DNA of 64,000 nt from Bosea sp. ANAM02 (GCF_011764485.1 NZ_AP022848.1:2136001-2200000), one strand, 5' to 3'; counted from the first letter of the stretch, positions 1-13,483 are shown. Numbers and translations are program-made. The notes: a model not told the origin generated them from the sequence alone.

Positions 1-109
1 CCGCGCTTCCCCCGCCGCCCCGAACCCGCTAGGAAGCCTCCCAGCCGTGAACCGTGGCCGAAAGCCGCCGTTTCGGATCGTTCTATCTGGAGAGAACAGG
101 GGTCATCGC

Positions 110-1324
110 ATGAGCAAGATCAAGGTCGCCAACCCGGTCGTCGACATGGACGGCGACGAGATGACCCGGATCATCTGGCAGAAGATCAAGGACACCCTGA
201 TCTTCCCGTATCTGGATCTCGAGCTCGACTACTACGACCTCTCGGTCGAGAACCGCGACGCGACCAACGACCAGGTCACCATCGACGCCGCCAACGCCAC
301 CAAGAAGCATGGCGTCGCCGTCAAATGCGCGACCATCACGCCGGACGAGGGCCGCGTGAAGGAGTTCAACCTCAAGGAAATGTGGAAGTCGCCGAACGGC
401 ACGATCCGCAACATCCTCGGCGGCGTGATCTTCCGCGAGCCGATCATCTGCAAGAACGTGCCGCGCCTCGTCCCGGGCTGGACCCAGCCGATCGTCATCG
501 GCCGCCATGCCTTCGGCGACCAGTATCGCGCCACCGACTTCAAGTTCCCCGGCAAGGGCACGCTCTCGATCAAGTTCGTCGGCGAGGACGGCAATGTCAT
601 CGAGAAGGAGGTCTTCAAGGCCCCCGAGGCCGGCGTCGCCATGGCGATGTACAATCTCGACGACTCGATCCGCGACTTCGCCCGCGCCTCGCTGAACTAC
701 GGCCTGATGCGGAAGTACCCGGTCTATCTCTCGACCAAGAACACCATCCTCAAGACCTATGACGGCCGCTTCAAGGACATCTTCCAGGAGATCTACGAGA
801 AGGAGTTCAAGGCCAAGTTCGACGAGCTCGGCATCACCTACGAGCACCGCCTGATCGACGACATGGTCGCTTCGGCGATGAAGTGGTCGGGCGGCTATGT
901 CTGGGCCTGCAAGAACTACGACGGCGACGTGCAGTCCGACACCGTGGCGCAGGGCTTCGGCTCGCTCGGCCTGATGACCTCGGTGCTGATGACGCCGGAC
1001 GGCAAGACCGTCGAGGCCGAGGCCGCGCACGGCACGGTGACCCGCCACTATCGCGAGCACCAGAAGGGCAAGGAGACCTCGACGAACTCGATCGCCTCGA
1101 TCTTCGCCTGGACCCGCGGTCTCGCCCACCGCGCCAAGCTCGACGGCAATGCCGAGCTCGCCAAGTTCGCCGCGCTGCTGGAGAAGGTCACGGTCGATAC
1201 CGTCGAGGCCGGCGACATGACCAAGGACCTCGCCCTGCTGGTCGGCGCCGAGCAGAAGTGGCTCTCGACCACCGGCTTCCTCGAGAAGGTCAGCGAGAAC
1301 ATGCGCAAGGCGATGGCCGCCTGA
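110..1324 (+). CDS. icd: NADP-dependent isocitrate dehydrogenase
   Basis: Converts isocitrate to 2-oxoglutarate and CO2 with NADP+ in the TCA cycle, in the cytosol. The 404-residue protein begins [20 protein letters not shown] and matches the eukaryote-like homodimeric IDH family typical of alphaproteobacteria along its whole length. The substrate-loop region [12 protein letters not shown] and the C-terminal [13 protein letters not shown] are easy to see. An upstream in-frame GTG at 47 would add 21 residues, but the ATG at 110 lies 8 bases after AGGGG and gives the normal family N-terminus. The gene stands alone and is followed by a strong terminator. Confidence 0.97.
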   Translation: MSKIKVANPVVDMDGDEMTRIIWQKIKDTLIFPYLDLELDYYDLSVENRDATNDQVTIDAANATKKHGVAVKCATITPDEGRVKEFNLKEMWKSPNGTIRNILGGVIFREPIICKNVPRLVPGWTQPIVIGRHAFGDQYRATDFKFPGKGTLSIKFVGEDGNVIEKEVFKAPEAGVAMAMYNLDDSIRDFARASLNYGLMRKYPVYLSTKNTILKTYDGRFKDIFQEIYEKEFKAKFDELGITYEHRLIDDMVASAMKWSGGYVWACKNYDGDVQSDTVAQGFGSLGLMTSVLMTPDGKTVEAEAAHGTVTRHYREHQKGKETSTNSIASIFAWTRGLAHRAKLDGNAELAKFAALLEKVTVDTVEAGDMTKDLALLVGAEQKWLSTTGFLEKVSENMRKAMAA

Positions 1325-1354
1325 TCTCAGGCGCTCGCTTGCGTGAAACAAGGA

Positions 1355-1380
1355 GCCCGGCCGCAAGGCCGGGCTTTTTT
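1355..1380 (+). terminator. Rho-independent terminator of icd
   Basis: A GCCCGGCC/GGCCGGGC stem with a GCAA-type loop followed by six T residues, 30 bases after the icd stop codon. It also separates icd from the convergent methyltransferase gene. Confidence 0.9.
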
Positions 1381-1404
1381 CATGCGCTGCACCGCCTGTG
1401 GCAA

Positions 1405-2040
1405 TCAGGCCTTCTGCGCCACGATATAGGGGCGCCAGTCCTTGCCCTTCGTCGCATGCTTCTCGATCGCCAGAAGCCGAAAGCCTGCCGCGGCCACGCG
1501 CTCGTTCAACTCCGCCTCGTCGAAGACGGCTGCAAAGGGCGCCAGCCGAAGCGCGCGCATCACGGGAAGGGCAGCGTATCCGATCAGTGGATTCATGTCG
1601 CCGATACAGGGTGTCTTCGAGATGAACAGCCCGCCCTCCGCCAGCAAGCTGCGGATGTGTTCCAGCGTGCCGGGCAGATCTCGCACCAGATGCAGGTAGC
1701 TGAAGCCCAGAACGACATCGAAAGGCGCATCGGGCGTGAGCGTTTCCGCCGTGGCGACGCCGAAGCTCAATCCCGGGATCGCTTCGGTCGCCAGCTTCTG
1801 CTCGGCAATTGCGATCATGCCGGTCGAGATGTCCGTCGCCAGATAGCCTTGGACGCCCTCGGCCAGCCTGAGCGCCGTCGACCCGGTGCCGCAGCCGAGC
1901 TCCAGCACCTTGTCTTGCGGTTTCAGGAGCTCCCGCGTCCGCTCCAGCGTACGCTCATAACCAGCGGCATCCGAAATGGTGCTGCGCGCATATCGGCTGG
2001 ACGTCCTGTCCCAGAAGCGGGCATCGCCTGCGCTGCTCAT
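1405..2040 (-). CDS. Class I SAM-dependent methyltransferase
   Basis: A predicted small-molecule methyltransferase of about 211 residues. The SAM-binding motif I reads VLELGCGTGSTALRLAEG near residue 45, followed by the acidic motif LATDIS and a motif around DVVLGFSYLHLV, as in the UbiE/Methyltransf_11 group. The substrate cannot be deduced. The ATG at 2040 (MSSAGDARFWD) is preferred over an in-frame start 18 bases upstream because family members start close to the FWDRxSxRYA segment. It converges on icd and has no obvious operon partner. Confidence 0.85.
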   Translation of the reverse strand: MSSAGDARFWDRTSSRYARSTISDAAGYERTLERTRELLKPQDKVLELGCGTGSTALRLAEGVQGYLATDISTGMIAIAEQKLATEAIPGLSFGVATAETLTPDAPFDVVLGFSYLHLVRDLPGTLEHIRSLLAEGGLFISKTPCIGDMNPLIGYAALPVMRALRLAPFAAVFDEAELNERVAAAGFRLLAIEKHATKGKDWRPYIVAQKA

Positions 2041-2122
2041 CTCTCGGCTCTCCCTCAAGCAAGGCCTATATAGGGGGCGAAGATTGCGGGCGTTTTACGC
2101 GAAACGGCCCGCCGGAGGCGGC

Positions 2123-2749
2123 TCATTCCACCTTCACCGCGCGTCGCGCCAGAATCCGGGGCTCCGCCAGCGGCGCGTGCAGCACGTAGCGCAATTCATA
2201 GACGCCCGGCTGGTCCGGTGCCTCCAGCACCGCCTCGACATTCTCGGCCGGGAAGAAGCGCGGGCCCTCCGTATCGGCCGGTGCGTCGGGCTTCACCAGC
2301 ATGACGCGGTCCTGCTCGCCATTGGGGCCGATGCCGCGCACCGGCAGGCCCTGGCCACGGCCGACGCGCTCCGGCGCGGCGAGCGTCGCACTCGGCTCCG
2401 TCGTGACGAGGGGCTGGCGCAAGAGGATCACCGGCGCGCCGTCCTTCTCGACCGTCAGGCGCAGTTCGTAGGTGCCGACCACGCCCGGCGTCGGCAGGGC
2501 GGGCACCGTGTGCTTCGGCTCGACGACGACGATCGCCCTGCTCGCCGGATCGTCCGGGCGGGCGATGGCGAGCCGGGCGCCCTGCGGCGCGTTGCTCAGG
2601 AAGACGCCGAGCGGCGCGCCGGCGACGATGGTCCGGGCCGCGGAGAGGGCGGGGGCGTTGCTGCGCCGTTGCGACGGTTTCGTCTGCGCGGCGGCCGTCA
2701 CGGGAAGCAGGGCGGCGAATCCGATCAGGGAACGGCGTTTCACGTTCAT
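2123..2749 (-). CDS. Secreted protein of unknown function, coupled to ion channel gene
   Basis: A 208-residue protein with an N-terminal signal sequence (MNVKRRSLIGFAALLPVTAAAQ, probable cleavage after AAA). The mature part has repeated beta-type segments such as GTYELRLTV and GVYELRYVL, suggesting two Ig-like or VWA-associated beta domains. I do not recognise a catalytic motif. Its start codon overlaps the stop of the channel gene upstream by ATGA, so the two are probably translated together and it may act in the periplasm beside the channel. Confidence 0.75.
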   Translation of the reverse strand: MNVKRRSLIGFAALLPVTAAAQTKPSQRRSNAPALSAARTIVAGAPLGVFLSNAPQGARLAIARPDDPASRAIVVVEPKHTVPALPTPGVVGTYELRLTVEKDGAPVILLRQPLVTTEPSATLAAPERVGRGQGLPVRGIGPNGEQDRVMLVKPDAPADTEGPRFFPAENVEAVLEAPDQPGVYELRYVLHAPLAEPRILARRAVKVE

Positions 2750-3909
2750 CCTCTCGCCAGCGCCCGGATGCGCTCCGCGAGCTGGGGGTGGCGCGTGGTG
2801 AGAGCCCGAAAATCGACGGGGTCGAGCACCAGCAGCTTGGAAGGAGCCGTCGCCACCGCCGCCTGCGGGCAGGGCGAGTGGCTCGCGATGGCGATATCAT
2901 CGAGCTGGAGTTCGCCGAAAAAATGACCTTCGTCGAGCCGGTCGCGGCTGTCGGCATGCGCGACCTCGACCTCGCCGCTGGCGATGAAATAGAGCGCCCG
3001 GCCGGGCTCGCCCTGATGCATGATGACGGCGCCGCTGCGCACCGTCTGGGCGCGCAGGAACTGCATCACCGCCGCAATCTCGCTGGCATCGAGCCCGCCG
3101 AACAGCGGCACGCGCGCGATCATGCTCCAGGTCACCACGAATTCACGCCGGTGGATTTCCTGCGCGAAGGCGGTGGCGACGATGCCGACCGGCAGGGCGA
3201 GCATGATCAGGCCGAGCACGGCGGTGACGGCAGCAACGGCCTTGCCGGCCGCGGTGACCGGATAGGCATCGCCATAGCCGACCGTGGTCAGGGTGATGAT
3301 CGCCCACCACATCGCATCGGGGATCGTGCCGAACTTGTCGGGCTGGGCCTCATGCTCGACGAGATGCATGGCGCTCGCCGCGACCAGCATCACGCCCATC
3401 AGGATGACGAAGCAGGCGACGAGCGCCTTGCGCTCGGACGCCAGCGCCGCCGCCAGCGACGCCATGCCGGGCGAGTAGCGCCCCAGCTTGAAGAAGCGCA
3501 GCAGGCGCAGCAGCAGCAGGATCCTGATCTCGCTGAAGCCGAACAAACCTGCGGCCAGCGGCAGGATCGCGAGCAGATCGATGATGGCCGGGAAGGAGGC
3601 GAGATAGGCGAACCGGGCGCGCGTCGCGCTCATGCCGCGATAGCGGGCGTTCTCGGGTGCGATCCAGATGCGGACGACGTATTCGAGGGTGAAGAGCGCG
3701 AGCGAGATGCGCTCCAGCAGGTCGAAGCCGGGGCCGAAGCGGGCGGCCAGCTCCGGAACGGATTCCAGCACGATCGCCAGTACGTTGGCGCAGATCAGAA
3801 CGACCAGCGCCCGGTGGATCACGGTGGCGACGAGATCGTCGCCGGCACCGTGATCGAACCACAGGTGAACCTGCCGCCGCCAGCCCTGTCCAGGCGTGGC
3901 GGAGGCCAT
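2746..3909 (-). CDS. Potassium channel with cyclic-nucleotide-binding-like domain
   Basis: A six-TM voltage-sensor-like cation channel of the MloK1 type. The membrane part spans roughly residues 20-245 and includes the K+ selectivity filter TLTTVGYGD near residue 209. An S4-like segment has spaced arginines (LLLLRLLRFFKLGRYSP). Residues 270-387 form a cNMP-binding-like domain with GRALYFIASGEVEV and HFFGELQ. The phosphate-binding cassette, usually ending PRSAxV, here reads PCPQAAVA, so the arginine that contacts the cyclic phosphate appears to be Gln. The ATG at 3909 avoids overlap with alaS; an in-frame start at 3942 exists. Confidence 0.9.
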   Translation of the reverse strand: MASATPGQGWRRQVHLWFDHGAGDDLVATVIHRALVVLICANVLAIVLESVPELAARFGPGFDLLERISLALFTLEYVVRIWIAPENARYRGMSATRARFAYLASFPAIIDLLAILPLAAGLFGFSEIRILLLLRLLRFFKLGRYSPGMASLAAALASERKALVACFVILMGVMLVAASAMHLVEHEAQPDKFGTIPDAMWWAIITLTTVGYGDAYPVTAAGKAVAAVTAVLGLIMLALPVGIVATAFAQEIHRREFVVTWSMIARVPLFGGLDASEIAAVMQFLRAQTVRSGAVIMHQGEPGRALYFIASGEVEVAHADSRDRLDEGHFFGELQLDDIAIASHSPCPQAAVATAPSKLLVLDPVDFRALTTRHPQLAERIRALARG

Positions 3910-3916
3910 GCTCGCC

Positions 3917-6559
<2,643 letters not shown>

Positions 6560-6691
6560 CGCTCTTTTGCGCTTCTCAACTCGGGCAGAAGCCGGGCGCA
6601 CCCGGCAGGAAGGTCCGGTTCTAGTCAGGCGGCTCGCGCCTGTCCAGAAAGCTCGATGCGCTGCACTGGTCCAAGGCCTTACCGGCAAACG

Positions 6692-6715
6692 AAAAGGGCG
6701 GCCCGGAGGCCGCCC
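6692..6715 (-). terminator. Terminator downstream of recA
   Basis: On the minus strand GGGCGGCC/GGCCGCCC form an 8-bp stem with a 4-base loop followed by TTTT. It lies 120 bases after the recA stop and just ahead of alaS, so it should separate these transcripts. Confidence 0.75.
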
Positions 6716-6799
6716 GTTGCATTGGAACGTCATTCTCGGGCGGAGCGAAGCGCAGACCCGAAAACCTCTTTCAGGATAGGTCGCCTCATTCGGCCCGAG

Positions 6800-6822
6800 A
6801 TGCTCGGGTCAAGCCCGAGCAT
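6800..6822. repeat. Short intergenic palindrome
   Basis: A perfect 9-bp inverted repeat, ATGCTCGGG / CCCGAGCAT, around a 5-base loop, 16 bases after the recA stop. It resembles the CCCGAGCATGACG-type palindromes scattered in Hyphomicrobiales genomes and may protect the recA mRNA 3' end. Confidence 0.6.
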
Positions 6823-6838
6823 GACGGCGTTCGATGTC

Positions 6839-7924
<1,086 letters not shown>

Positions 7925-8008
7925 GTTTCGGGCTCCTTATGGCAGGGCGAGGGGGACATCTCAATGCGTCTTGACATGAGAATGGTCACGCTTTGTTCCT
8001 GCTATCAA

Positions 8009-8023
8009 GTTCTTTTTTTGTTC
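8009..8023. promoter_or_regulatory. LexA (SOS) box upstream of recA
   Basis: The sequence GTTC-N7-GTTC (GAAC-N7-GAAC towards recA) is an exact match to the alphaproteobacterial LexA operator. A TTGATA -35-like element begins immediately next to it on the minus strand, so LexA bound here would block the recA promoter. Confidence 0.8.
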
Positions 8024-8090
8024 TCAGTGTCAGTTTCTGTCAGGAGATGTGTCAGGAGCTGTCACGGGAGGCATGGGCGCCGGTCGCTTC

Positions 8091-8208
8091 AGCCCTCATC
8101 CTGAGGAACAAGCCGGAGGCTTGCGTCTCGAAGGATGTTCCAGATGTTCCGGGAGCCTCCTGAAACATCCTTCGAGACGCCGCTACGCGGCTCCTCAGGA
8201 TGAGGGCT
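8091..8208. repeat. Long palindromic intergenic repeat, copy 1
   Basis: A ~118-bp element whose ends are inverted copies of AGCCCTCATCCTGAGGA, with inner inverted copies of GCGTCTCGAAGGATGTTCC. It can fold into a long hairpin. A second copy is at 13013-13119. It fills the space between the recA promoter region and the cckA stop and could act as a bidirectional terminator or be a mobile palindromic element. Confidence 0.8.
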
Positions 8209-8229
8209 GAGAGAGGCTGGAACGGGCCC

Positions 8230-10734
8230 TCAGCCCATCGCCGCCTTCACGGTCTCGACGAGCTGCTTCATCGTGAAGGGCTTGGGCAGGAAGTGGAATT
8301 CCTCGCCTTCCGGCAGGTTCTTGCGGAAGGCCTCTTCGGCATAGCCGGAGACGAAGACGACCTTGGTGTTCGGGTTGCGCTTGCGCAATTCGCCGAGCAG
8401 CGTCGGGCCGTCCATTTCCGGCATCACCACGTCGGAGACGACGAGATCGATCTGGCCGTCGTTCTGCAGGAACGTATCCAGCGCCTCGACGCCGGAGGCA
8501 GCCTCGTGGACGGTGTAGCCGCGCGAGACCAGCATACGGGCGTTGAGGGCGCGGACCGCATCCTCGTCCTCGACCAGCAGGATGACGCCGGCGCCGGTAT
8601 GGTCGGCAGCGAGCTTCTTCGGCGCTTCCCTGGCGGCGGCTTCCGCGGCGATCTCCTCCTGGCTCGGGACATGGCGGGGCAGGAAGATCTGGAAGGCCGT
8701 GCCCTTGCCGATGGTCGAGTCGACGAAGACATAGCCGCCGGTCTGCTTGACGATGCCGTAGACCATGGAGAGGCCGAGACCGGTGCCCTTGCCGACCTCC
8801 TTGGTGGTGAAGAAGGGCTCGAAGATCTTGTCGAGATGCTCCTGCGGGATGCCGGTGCCGGTATCCTCGACCTCCAGCAGCACGTAATCGTCGGTCGGCA
8901 GGGCCTCGTGGCCGAAAGAGGCGCAGTCCTCGCGGGCGACGTTGCGGGTGCGCACCGCAAGCCTGCCGCCGTCCGGCATGGCGTCGCGGGCGTTGACGGC
9001 GAGGTTGACGATGACCTGTTCGAGCTGGCCGAGATCGGCCTTGACCGGCCAGAGGTCGCGGCCCTGGCGGACGTCGAGCGTGACCTTGTCGGCGACGACG
9101 CGCTTCAGCATCAGCGAGAGGTCGGAGAGCACCTCGCCCAGCTCCAGCACCTGCGGGCGCAGGGTCTGGCGGCGCGAGAAGGCAAGAAGCTGCCGCACCA
9201 GCGCCGCGGCGCGGTAGGCGTTCTGCTTGATCTGCATGATGTCCGGGAAGGACGGGTCGGTGGGCCGATGACTCGCCAGCAGGAACTCGGAGGCGTTGAT
9301 GATGACCTGCAGCACGTTGTTGAAGTCGTGCGCGATGCCGCCGGCGAGCTGGCCGACCGCCTGCATCTTGCCGGCCTGATCCATGTTGTCGCGCAGTTTG
9401 CGCTCGGCCGTCGTCTCCAGCGCGTAGACGATGGCGCGCTCGCCGTCGCCGCCCTCGGTGCCGGCGACGGGGGTAAGGTACAGCTTGGCCGAGCGGCCGT
9501 CCTCGCCGGCGAGCGCGAGATCGAGCGGGGCGCCGCCCGAACGCCCGGCGACCACCTCGGCCAGCGCAGCGTCGAGGCCCGCACCGGAGGCGACGAGATC
9601 GTGGATGGTGCGGGGGCGCAGGCCTGCCGGGATCAGGCGGGCGAAGGCGGCGTTCGAGTGCAGGATCGCGCCGGTCTCGTCGACGGTCGCGATCGCCATC
9701 GGCGTCGAATGGAAGAAGCGGGCGAAGCGGACCTCGGCATCGCTGCCGCCATCGGCGCCGGCCTCGCCCGCGGTGCGGTTGAGGACGAGGGTGCGCGAGG
9801 GGCCGGCGCGGCCGTCCTGGCCGAAGGCGACCTGATGATGCAGGCGCACGGGGAGGGGCGCGCCGTTGCGGCGCTTCAGGTCGACATCGAGCACCTCGAC
9901 GCGGACATCGCCGGGCTGGCCGCGGATCGCCTGGATCAGGGCGGCGGCGGAAGGGGTGCAGACATCGTCGAGATGCAGGCCGCCGGAGCCGAAGCGGGCG
10001 AGGTCGAAGTCGAGCCAGCCGGAGAGAGTGGCGTTGAGATAGGAAATCTCGCCGTCGGCGTCGATCGAGATGAAGCCGGCCGGCGCGTGGTCGAGATAGT
10101 CGATCGCGTGCTGGAGTTCCTGGAAGGCGTTCTCCTGGCGCTCGCGCTCCGGCGTGATGTCGGAGACCGACCAGAGCGTCGCCGTCGTGGCCTCGCGGCG
10201 GACGGGGGAAACGCGGACGCGATACCAGCCGACCTCGCCGCGCCCGTTCAGCGCGGGCTCGAGACGCACCTCCTCGACGAGGCGGCGATGCTCGCGGGCG
10301 GCGGTGGCGAGCCGGTAGATCGCCTCGGAGACGTCGGCGCGCCCGGTCAGCAGGCGGCCGACCGGCTTCAGGTCGTTGGCGCCGGTCGCCCCGGCGAGCG
10401 CCAGATAGGCCTCGTTGGCATAGACGACCTCGTTCTCGCTCTCGGTCACGACGATGCCGTCATCGGCGCGGTCGACGATCGCCTTGGTCAGGTCGTTGCG
10501 GGAGGCGCGCCCGGCAAACTGCACGAGCCCGATGGCGAAGGCGAAGAGGCCGAAGACGCCGACGACCGAGAGCAGGGCGAGCAGGCCGAGGATGAGCGGC
10601 TGCGCCCATTCATTGGCGAGGAAGCCGAGCGCGATCGCCGCGCCGACGAGCAGGGCCGCGACGAACAGGATGATCCCGATATGGCCGGGCTTGTCCGAGC
10701 GATCGATCGTATTGGTCGCCGTGCTTCCGCTCAT
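8230..10734 (-). CDS. cckA: Hybrid sensor histidine kinase of the CtrA pathway
   Basis: Controls phosphorylation of the cell-cycle regulator CtrA through ChpT. The ~834-residue protein has two N-terminal membrane helices (about residues 18-75), several PAS-like regions, a HisKA domain with [14 protein letters not shown] near residue 469, a HATPase domain ([13 protein letters not shown] lid [10 protein letters not shown]) and a C-terminal receiver domain (LVEDEDAVR; phosphoacceptor in [13 protein letters not shown] near residue 768). This order matches CckA. Its position next to flagellar genes carrying a CtrA box agrees with the role. The ATG at 10734 is used; an in-frame start at 10782 is possible. 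Confidence 0.92.
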   Translation of the reverse strand: MSGSTATNTIDRSDKPGHIGIILFVAALLVGAAIALGFLANEWAQPLILGLLALLSVVGVFGLFAFAIGLVQFAGRASRNDLTKAIVDRADDGIVVTESENEVVYANEAYLALAGATGANDLKPVGRLLTGRADVSEAIYRLATAAREHRRLVEEVRLEPALNGRGEVGWYRVRVSPVRREATTATLWSVSDITPERERQENAFQELQHAIDYLDHAPAGFISIDADGEISYLNATLSGWLDFDLARFGSGGLHLDDVCTPSAAALIQAIRGQPGDVRVEVLDVDLKRRNGAPLPVRLHHQVAFGQDGRAGPSRTLVLNRTAGEAGADGGSDAEVRFARFFHSTPMAIATVDETGAILHSNAAFARLIPAGLRPRTIHDLVASGAGLDAALAEVVAGRSGGAPLDLALAGEDGRSAKLYLTPVAGTEGGDGERAIVYALETTAERKLRDNMDQAGKMQAVGQLAGGIAHDFNNVLQVIINASEFLLASHRPTDPSFPDIMQIKQNAYRAAALVRQLLAFSRRQTLRPQVLELGEVLSDLSLMLKRVVADKVTLDVRQGRDLWPVKADLGQLEQVIVNLAVNARDAMPDGGRLAVRTRNVAREDCASFGHEALPTDDYVLLEVEDTGTGIPQEHLDKIFEPFFTTKEVGKGTGLGLSMVYGIVKQTGGYVFVDSTIGKGTAFQIFLPRHVPSQEEIAAEAAAREAPKKLAADHTGAGVILLVEDEDAVRALNARMLVSRGYTVHEAASGVEALDTFLQNDGQIDLVVSDVVMPEMDGPTLLGELRKRNPNTKVVFVSGYAEEAFRKNLPEGEEFHFLPKPFTMKQLVETVKAAMG

Positions 10735-10805
10735 TGCGGTGGAGTCCGTTCCCTTGCGGCCGCGCGGAAACCGGGCGGCCAAACTTCCTTCGCATCCCTG
10801 CCGAG

Positions 10806-11873
10806 TTAGGCGCGGCGGCCCTTCAGGCGCAAGACGTATCCGATGACTTCGGCGACAGCCTGATAGTGTTCGACAGGAATTTCTTCGTCGATGTCGACCG
10901 TGGCGTAGAGCGCGCGCGCCAGAGGCGGGTTCTCGACGATCGGCACGCGGTGCTCGCCGGCGACTTCGCGGATCTTGAGCGCCATCGCGTCGACGCCCTT
11001 GGCGAGGCAGAGCGGCGCCGCCATGCCGGGCTCGTATTGCAGCGCGACGGCGAAGTGGGTCGGGTTGGTGATGATCACGGTCGCCTTGGGCACAGCCGCC
11101 ATCATGCGCTTGCGGACGCGCTGGGCGCGGATCTGGCGCAGTTTCGCCTTGACCTCCGGATTACCTTCCGAGTTCTTGAACTCGTCCTTCATCTCCTGCT
11201 TGGTCATCTTCTGGCGCTGGTACCAGGAGAAGCGCTGCCAGCCGAAATCGCCGATGGCGATGATGGCGAAGAGGGCGAGCACCGCGCCCATGAGCTGGAT
11301 CGCGAGCGAGAGCGTTGCCGGCATCAGCGCCTCGACGCCCATCTGGGCGAAGCCTTCGAGCCGGTCGTGCTGGCCCCAGAGCGTGTACCAGACGACGATG
11401 CCGATCAGCATGGTCTTGGCCAGGCCCTTGGCGAAATTGACCCAGGCCTCCTTGCCGAAGAGGCGCTTGGCCCCCGCCATCGGCGAGATGCGGTTGAATT
11501 TCGGCGTCAGCGGCTCGAAGGTCCAGAGCGGCTTGTGCTGGAGCATCGCGCCGGCCAGCCCCGCGCAGAGGATGAAGGCGAAGGGAAGGCCCAGCGCCAT
11601 GAAGCCGGTGAGCACGCCGCGCTGCGTGATCTGCATGAAAGAGGCGCCGTCGGACGGGACCTGATGCGCGTTCATCAGGAAGGAGCGCAGCGACAGCATC
11701 GCCTCGCGCGCCGACCAGCCGGCGGCGACCAGCAGGGAAAGCGTGAAGCCGCAGAGCACGAAGAAGGTCCCGATCTCCTGCGATCTGGGGACGTCGCCTT
11801 TCTCCGTGGCTTCGTCCAGCTTTCGCTGGGTCGGGTCTTCTGTTCTGTCTTCGTTTTCGGCTTCCTCGGACAT
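10806..11873 (-). CDS. flhB: Flagellar type III export protein FlhB
   Basis: The export-gate component that switches substrate specificity from rod/hook to filament. The 355-residue protein has a charged N-terminus (RTEDPTQRKLDEATEKGDVPRS), four membrane helices in residues 30-210, and the autocleavage motif NPTH in VIITNPTHFAVAL. The C-terminal domain ends EVIGYVLRLKGRRA. It lies 7 bases downstream of fliR in the same direction, so they are cotranscribed. Confidence 0.96.
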   Translation of the reverse strand: MSEEAENEDRTEDPTQRKLDEATEKGDVPRSQEIGTFFVLCGFTLSLLVAAGWSAREAMLSLRSFLMNAHQVPSDGASFMQITQRGVLTGFMALGLPFAFILCAGLAGAMLQHKPLWTFEPLTPKFNRISPMAGAKRLFGKEAWVNFAKGLAKTMLIGIVVWYTLWGQHDRLEGFAQMGVEALMPATLSLAIQLMGAVLALFAIIAIGDFGWQRFSWYQRQKMTKQEMKDEFKNSEGNPEVKAKLRQIRAQRVRKRMMAAVPKATVIITNPTHFAVALQYEPGMAAPLCLAKGVDAMALKIREVAGEHRVPIVENPPLARALYATVDIDEEIPVEHYQAVAEVIGYVLRLKGRRA

Positions 11874-11880
11874 CGCGACC

Positions 11881-12636
11881 TCAACCGGTGAACTGGCGGA
11901 GGAAGGCGCCGAGGTCGGCGATGAAGACGCTCATCATAACGCCGAGCACGACGAGCAGGACGAGCATGCCGCCCATGATCGAAGCGGGAACGGCGAGGAA
12001 GAAGACCTGCAATTGCGGCATCATCCGCGCGAGCACGCCGAGGCCGAGATTGAACAGCAGGCCGAAGACGAGGAAGGGCGCGGAGATCTGGATGGCCAAT
12101 GCGAAGCCGCGCGCCGCCGAGCGGATGGCGAGCGCCATCGTGTCGGTCATGTCGACCGCCCCGCCCGGCGGCAGCAGGCGATAGCTTTCATGGATCGCGG
12201 CGATGGCGATGTGGTGCAGGTCCGTGGTCAGGATCAGCGTGATGCCGAGCATCGTCAGGAAGTTGCCGATCGAGGGGTTCTGCATGCCGCCGGTCGGGTC
12301 GACCGTCATGGCGAAGCCGAGCCCCATGGTCTGGGCGACCAGCGTGCCGGCGGTCTGGAGGCAGGCCATCACCAGCCGGGCGCAGAGCCCGATGACGAGG
12401 CCGACCAGCAATTCGCCGATCAGCAGCGCGACCACGCCCGAGACGTCGCCGGGCACGCGCAGCGTGGGCCGGGCGACCGGCACGATCATCAGGGCGATGA
12501 AGAAGGCCAGAGACAGCCGCGCCCGCGAGAAGATGAAGCGCTCGCCGATGCCGGGCATGAGCATGACGAGCGTGCCGACCCGCGCGAAGACGAGCACGAA
12601 AATGGCGCTGATCTCGGGCAGGATCGCGATCTGCAT
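11881..12636 (-). CDS. fliR: Flagellar biosynthetic protein FliR
   Basis: An inner-membrane component of the flagellar export gate. About 251 residues with five to six hydrophobic segments and the family pattern MLMPGIGERFIFSRARLSLAF near the N-terminus and FALAIQISAPFLVFGLLFNLGLG towards the C-terminus. The ATG at 12636 (MQIAILPEISAIFVL) gives the family length; the open frame extends to 12717 but the added residues are arginine-rich and not family-like. Confidence 0.94.
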   Translation of the reverse strand: MQIAILPEISAIFVLVFARVGTLVMLMPGIGERFIFSRARLSLAFFIALMIVPVARPTLRVPGDVSGVVALLIGELLVGLVIGLCARLVMACLQTAGTLVAQTMGLGFAMTVDPTGGMQNPSIGNFLTMLGITLILTTDLHHIAIAAIHESYRLLPPGGAVDMTDTMALAIRSAARGFALAIQISAPFLVFGLLFNLGLGVLARMMPQLQVFFLAVPASIMGGMLVLLVVLGVMMSVFIADLGAFLRQFTG

Positions 12637-12713
12637 CGTGCCGCGGGCACCTTTGCGCCAAGGTCGGTGCCGCGGAGCCGCGCCGGCGAAGGCCGGCTGC
12701 AGGCGCGACGGGC

Positions 12714-12980
12714 TCATCCGCCCGTGGCGATTCGGGCGGCGACTCGTCCCATATAACCCGCCAGCGCGTCTCCCATGAACGGGAGAAACAGCAGCAGCGC
12801 GGCGAAGACGGCGACGATCTTCGGCACGAAGACCAGAGTCTGCTCCTGGATCTGGGTCAGCGCCTGGATCAGCGAGACGATGAGGCCGACCGCGAGCGCG
12901 ATCACCATCAGCGGGCCGCCGACCTTGAGGAAGACGACGATGCCGTCGCGGGCGATGTCGAGAATGGCTCCGGAAGTCAT
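12714..12980 (-). CDS. fliQ: Flagellar biosynthetic protein FliQ
   Basis: A small two-helix export-gate subunit of 88 residues, the normal family length. It shows the typical core GLIVSLIQALTQIQEQTLVFVPKI. It precedes fliR with 77 bases between it and the preferred fliR start. Confidence 0.95.
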   Translation of the reverse strand: MTSGAILDIARDGIVVFLKVGGPLMVIALAVGLIVSLIQALTQIQEQTLVFVPKIVAVFAALLLFLPFMGDALAGYMGRVAARIATGG

Positions 12981-13012
12981 TGCGTTCGTCCTGCTCGTAC
13001 TATCGTTTATCG

Positions 13013-13119
13013 AGCCCTCATCCTGAGGAGCGGGCGAAGCCCGCGTCTCGAAGGATGATCCAGCGCGCTCTGGAACATCCTTCGAGACGCCGCTTACGCG
13101 GCTCCTCAGGATGAGGGCT
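13013..13119. repeat. Long palindromic intergenic repeat, copy 2
   Basis: Shares AGCCCTCATCCTGAGGA ends, the inner GCGTCTCGAAGGATG segments and the CGCTTACGCGGCTCCTCAGGA right arm with the copy at 8091-8208, differing in the loop region. It sits between fliE and fliQ and could attenuate transcription inside this flagellar operon. Confidence 0.8.
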
Positions 13120-13130
13120 GCGGATGGGGA

Positions 13131-13454
13131 TCAGACCGGCATCCGCATGATTTCCTCGTAGGCCGCGATGACGCGGTCGCGCACTGCGACCAGCGTCTCG
13201 ATCGCGGCCTCGCTCTCGGCCACCGCCGTCACGACATTGACGATGTCGGCCCGCCCGCCGGCGACGCTCGCGGTCTGGGCATCGGCCTTGCGCCCGGCAT
13301 CCGCCGTCGCGTCGAGCGCCTTGCCGAGCAGCGCCGAGAAATCCGGCCCGCCCGTTTCCGCGCCGCCCGTGCCGAGCGGCTTGCGCATGAGATTGCCGGC
13401 ACCCATCCCCTGGATGGAGGCGTAGGCGCCCGCGGCGAAACCCGGAGTGGCCAT
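13131..13454 (-). CDS. fliE: Flagellar hook-basal body complex protein FliE
   Basis: The MS-ring/rod adaptor, 107 residues. The C-terminal two-thirds match the family (FSALLGKALDATADAGRKAD through VVTAVAESEAAIETLVAVRDRVIAAYEEIMRMPV). It follows flgC by 29 bases in the same direction as part of the flgB-flgC-fliE rod block. Confidence 0.93.
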   Translation of the reverse strand: MATPGFAAGAYASIQGMGAGNLMRKPLGTGGAETGGPDFSALLGKALDATADAGRKADAQTASVAGGRADIVNVVTAVAESEAAIETLVAVRDRVIAAYEEIMRMPV

Positions 13455-13483
13455 GGCGATTCAGTCCCCTTCTGGAGCCGCGC

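Noticed and set aside
83..1366. Long open frame opposite icd
   Set aside because: High-GC antisense frame with low-complexity Arg/Leu/Asp composition; icd on the other strand is a certain gene.
8200..10809. 869-codon frame opposite cckA
   Set aside because: Antisense to a clear histidine kinase; composition is typical of GC-skew artefacts.
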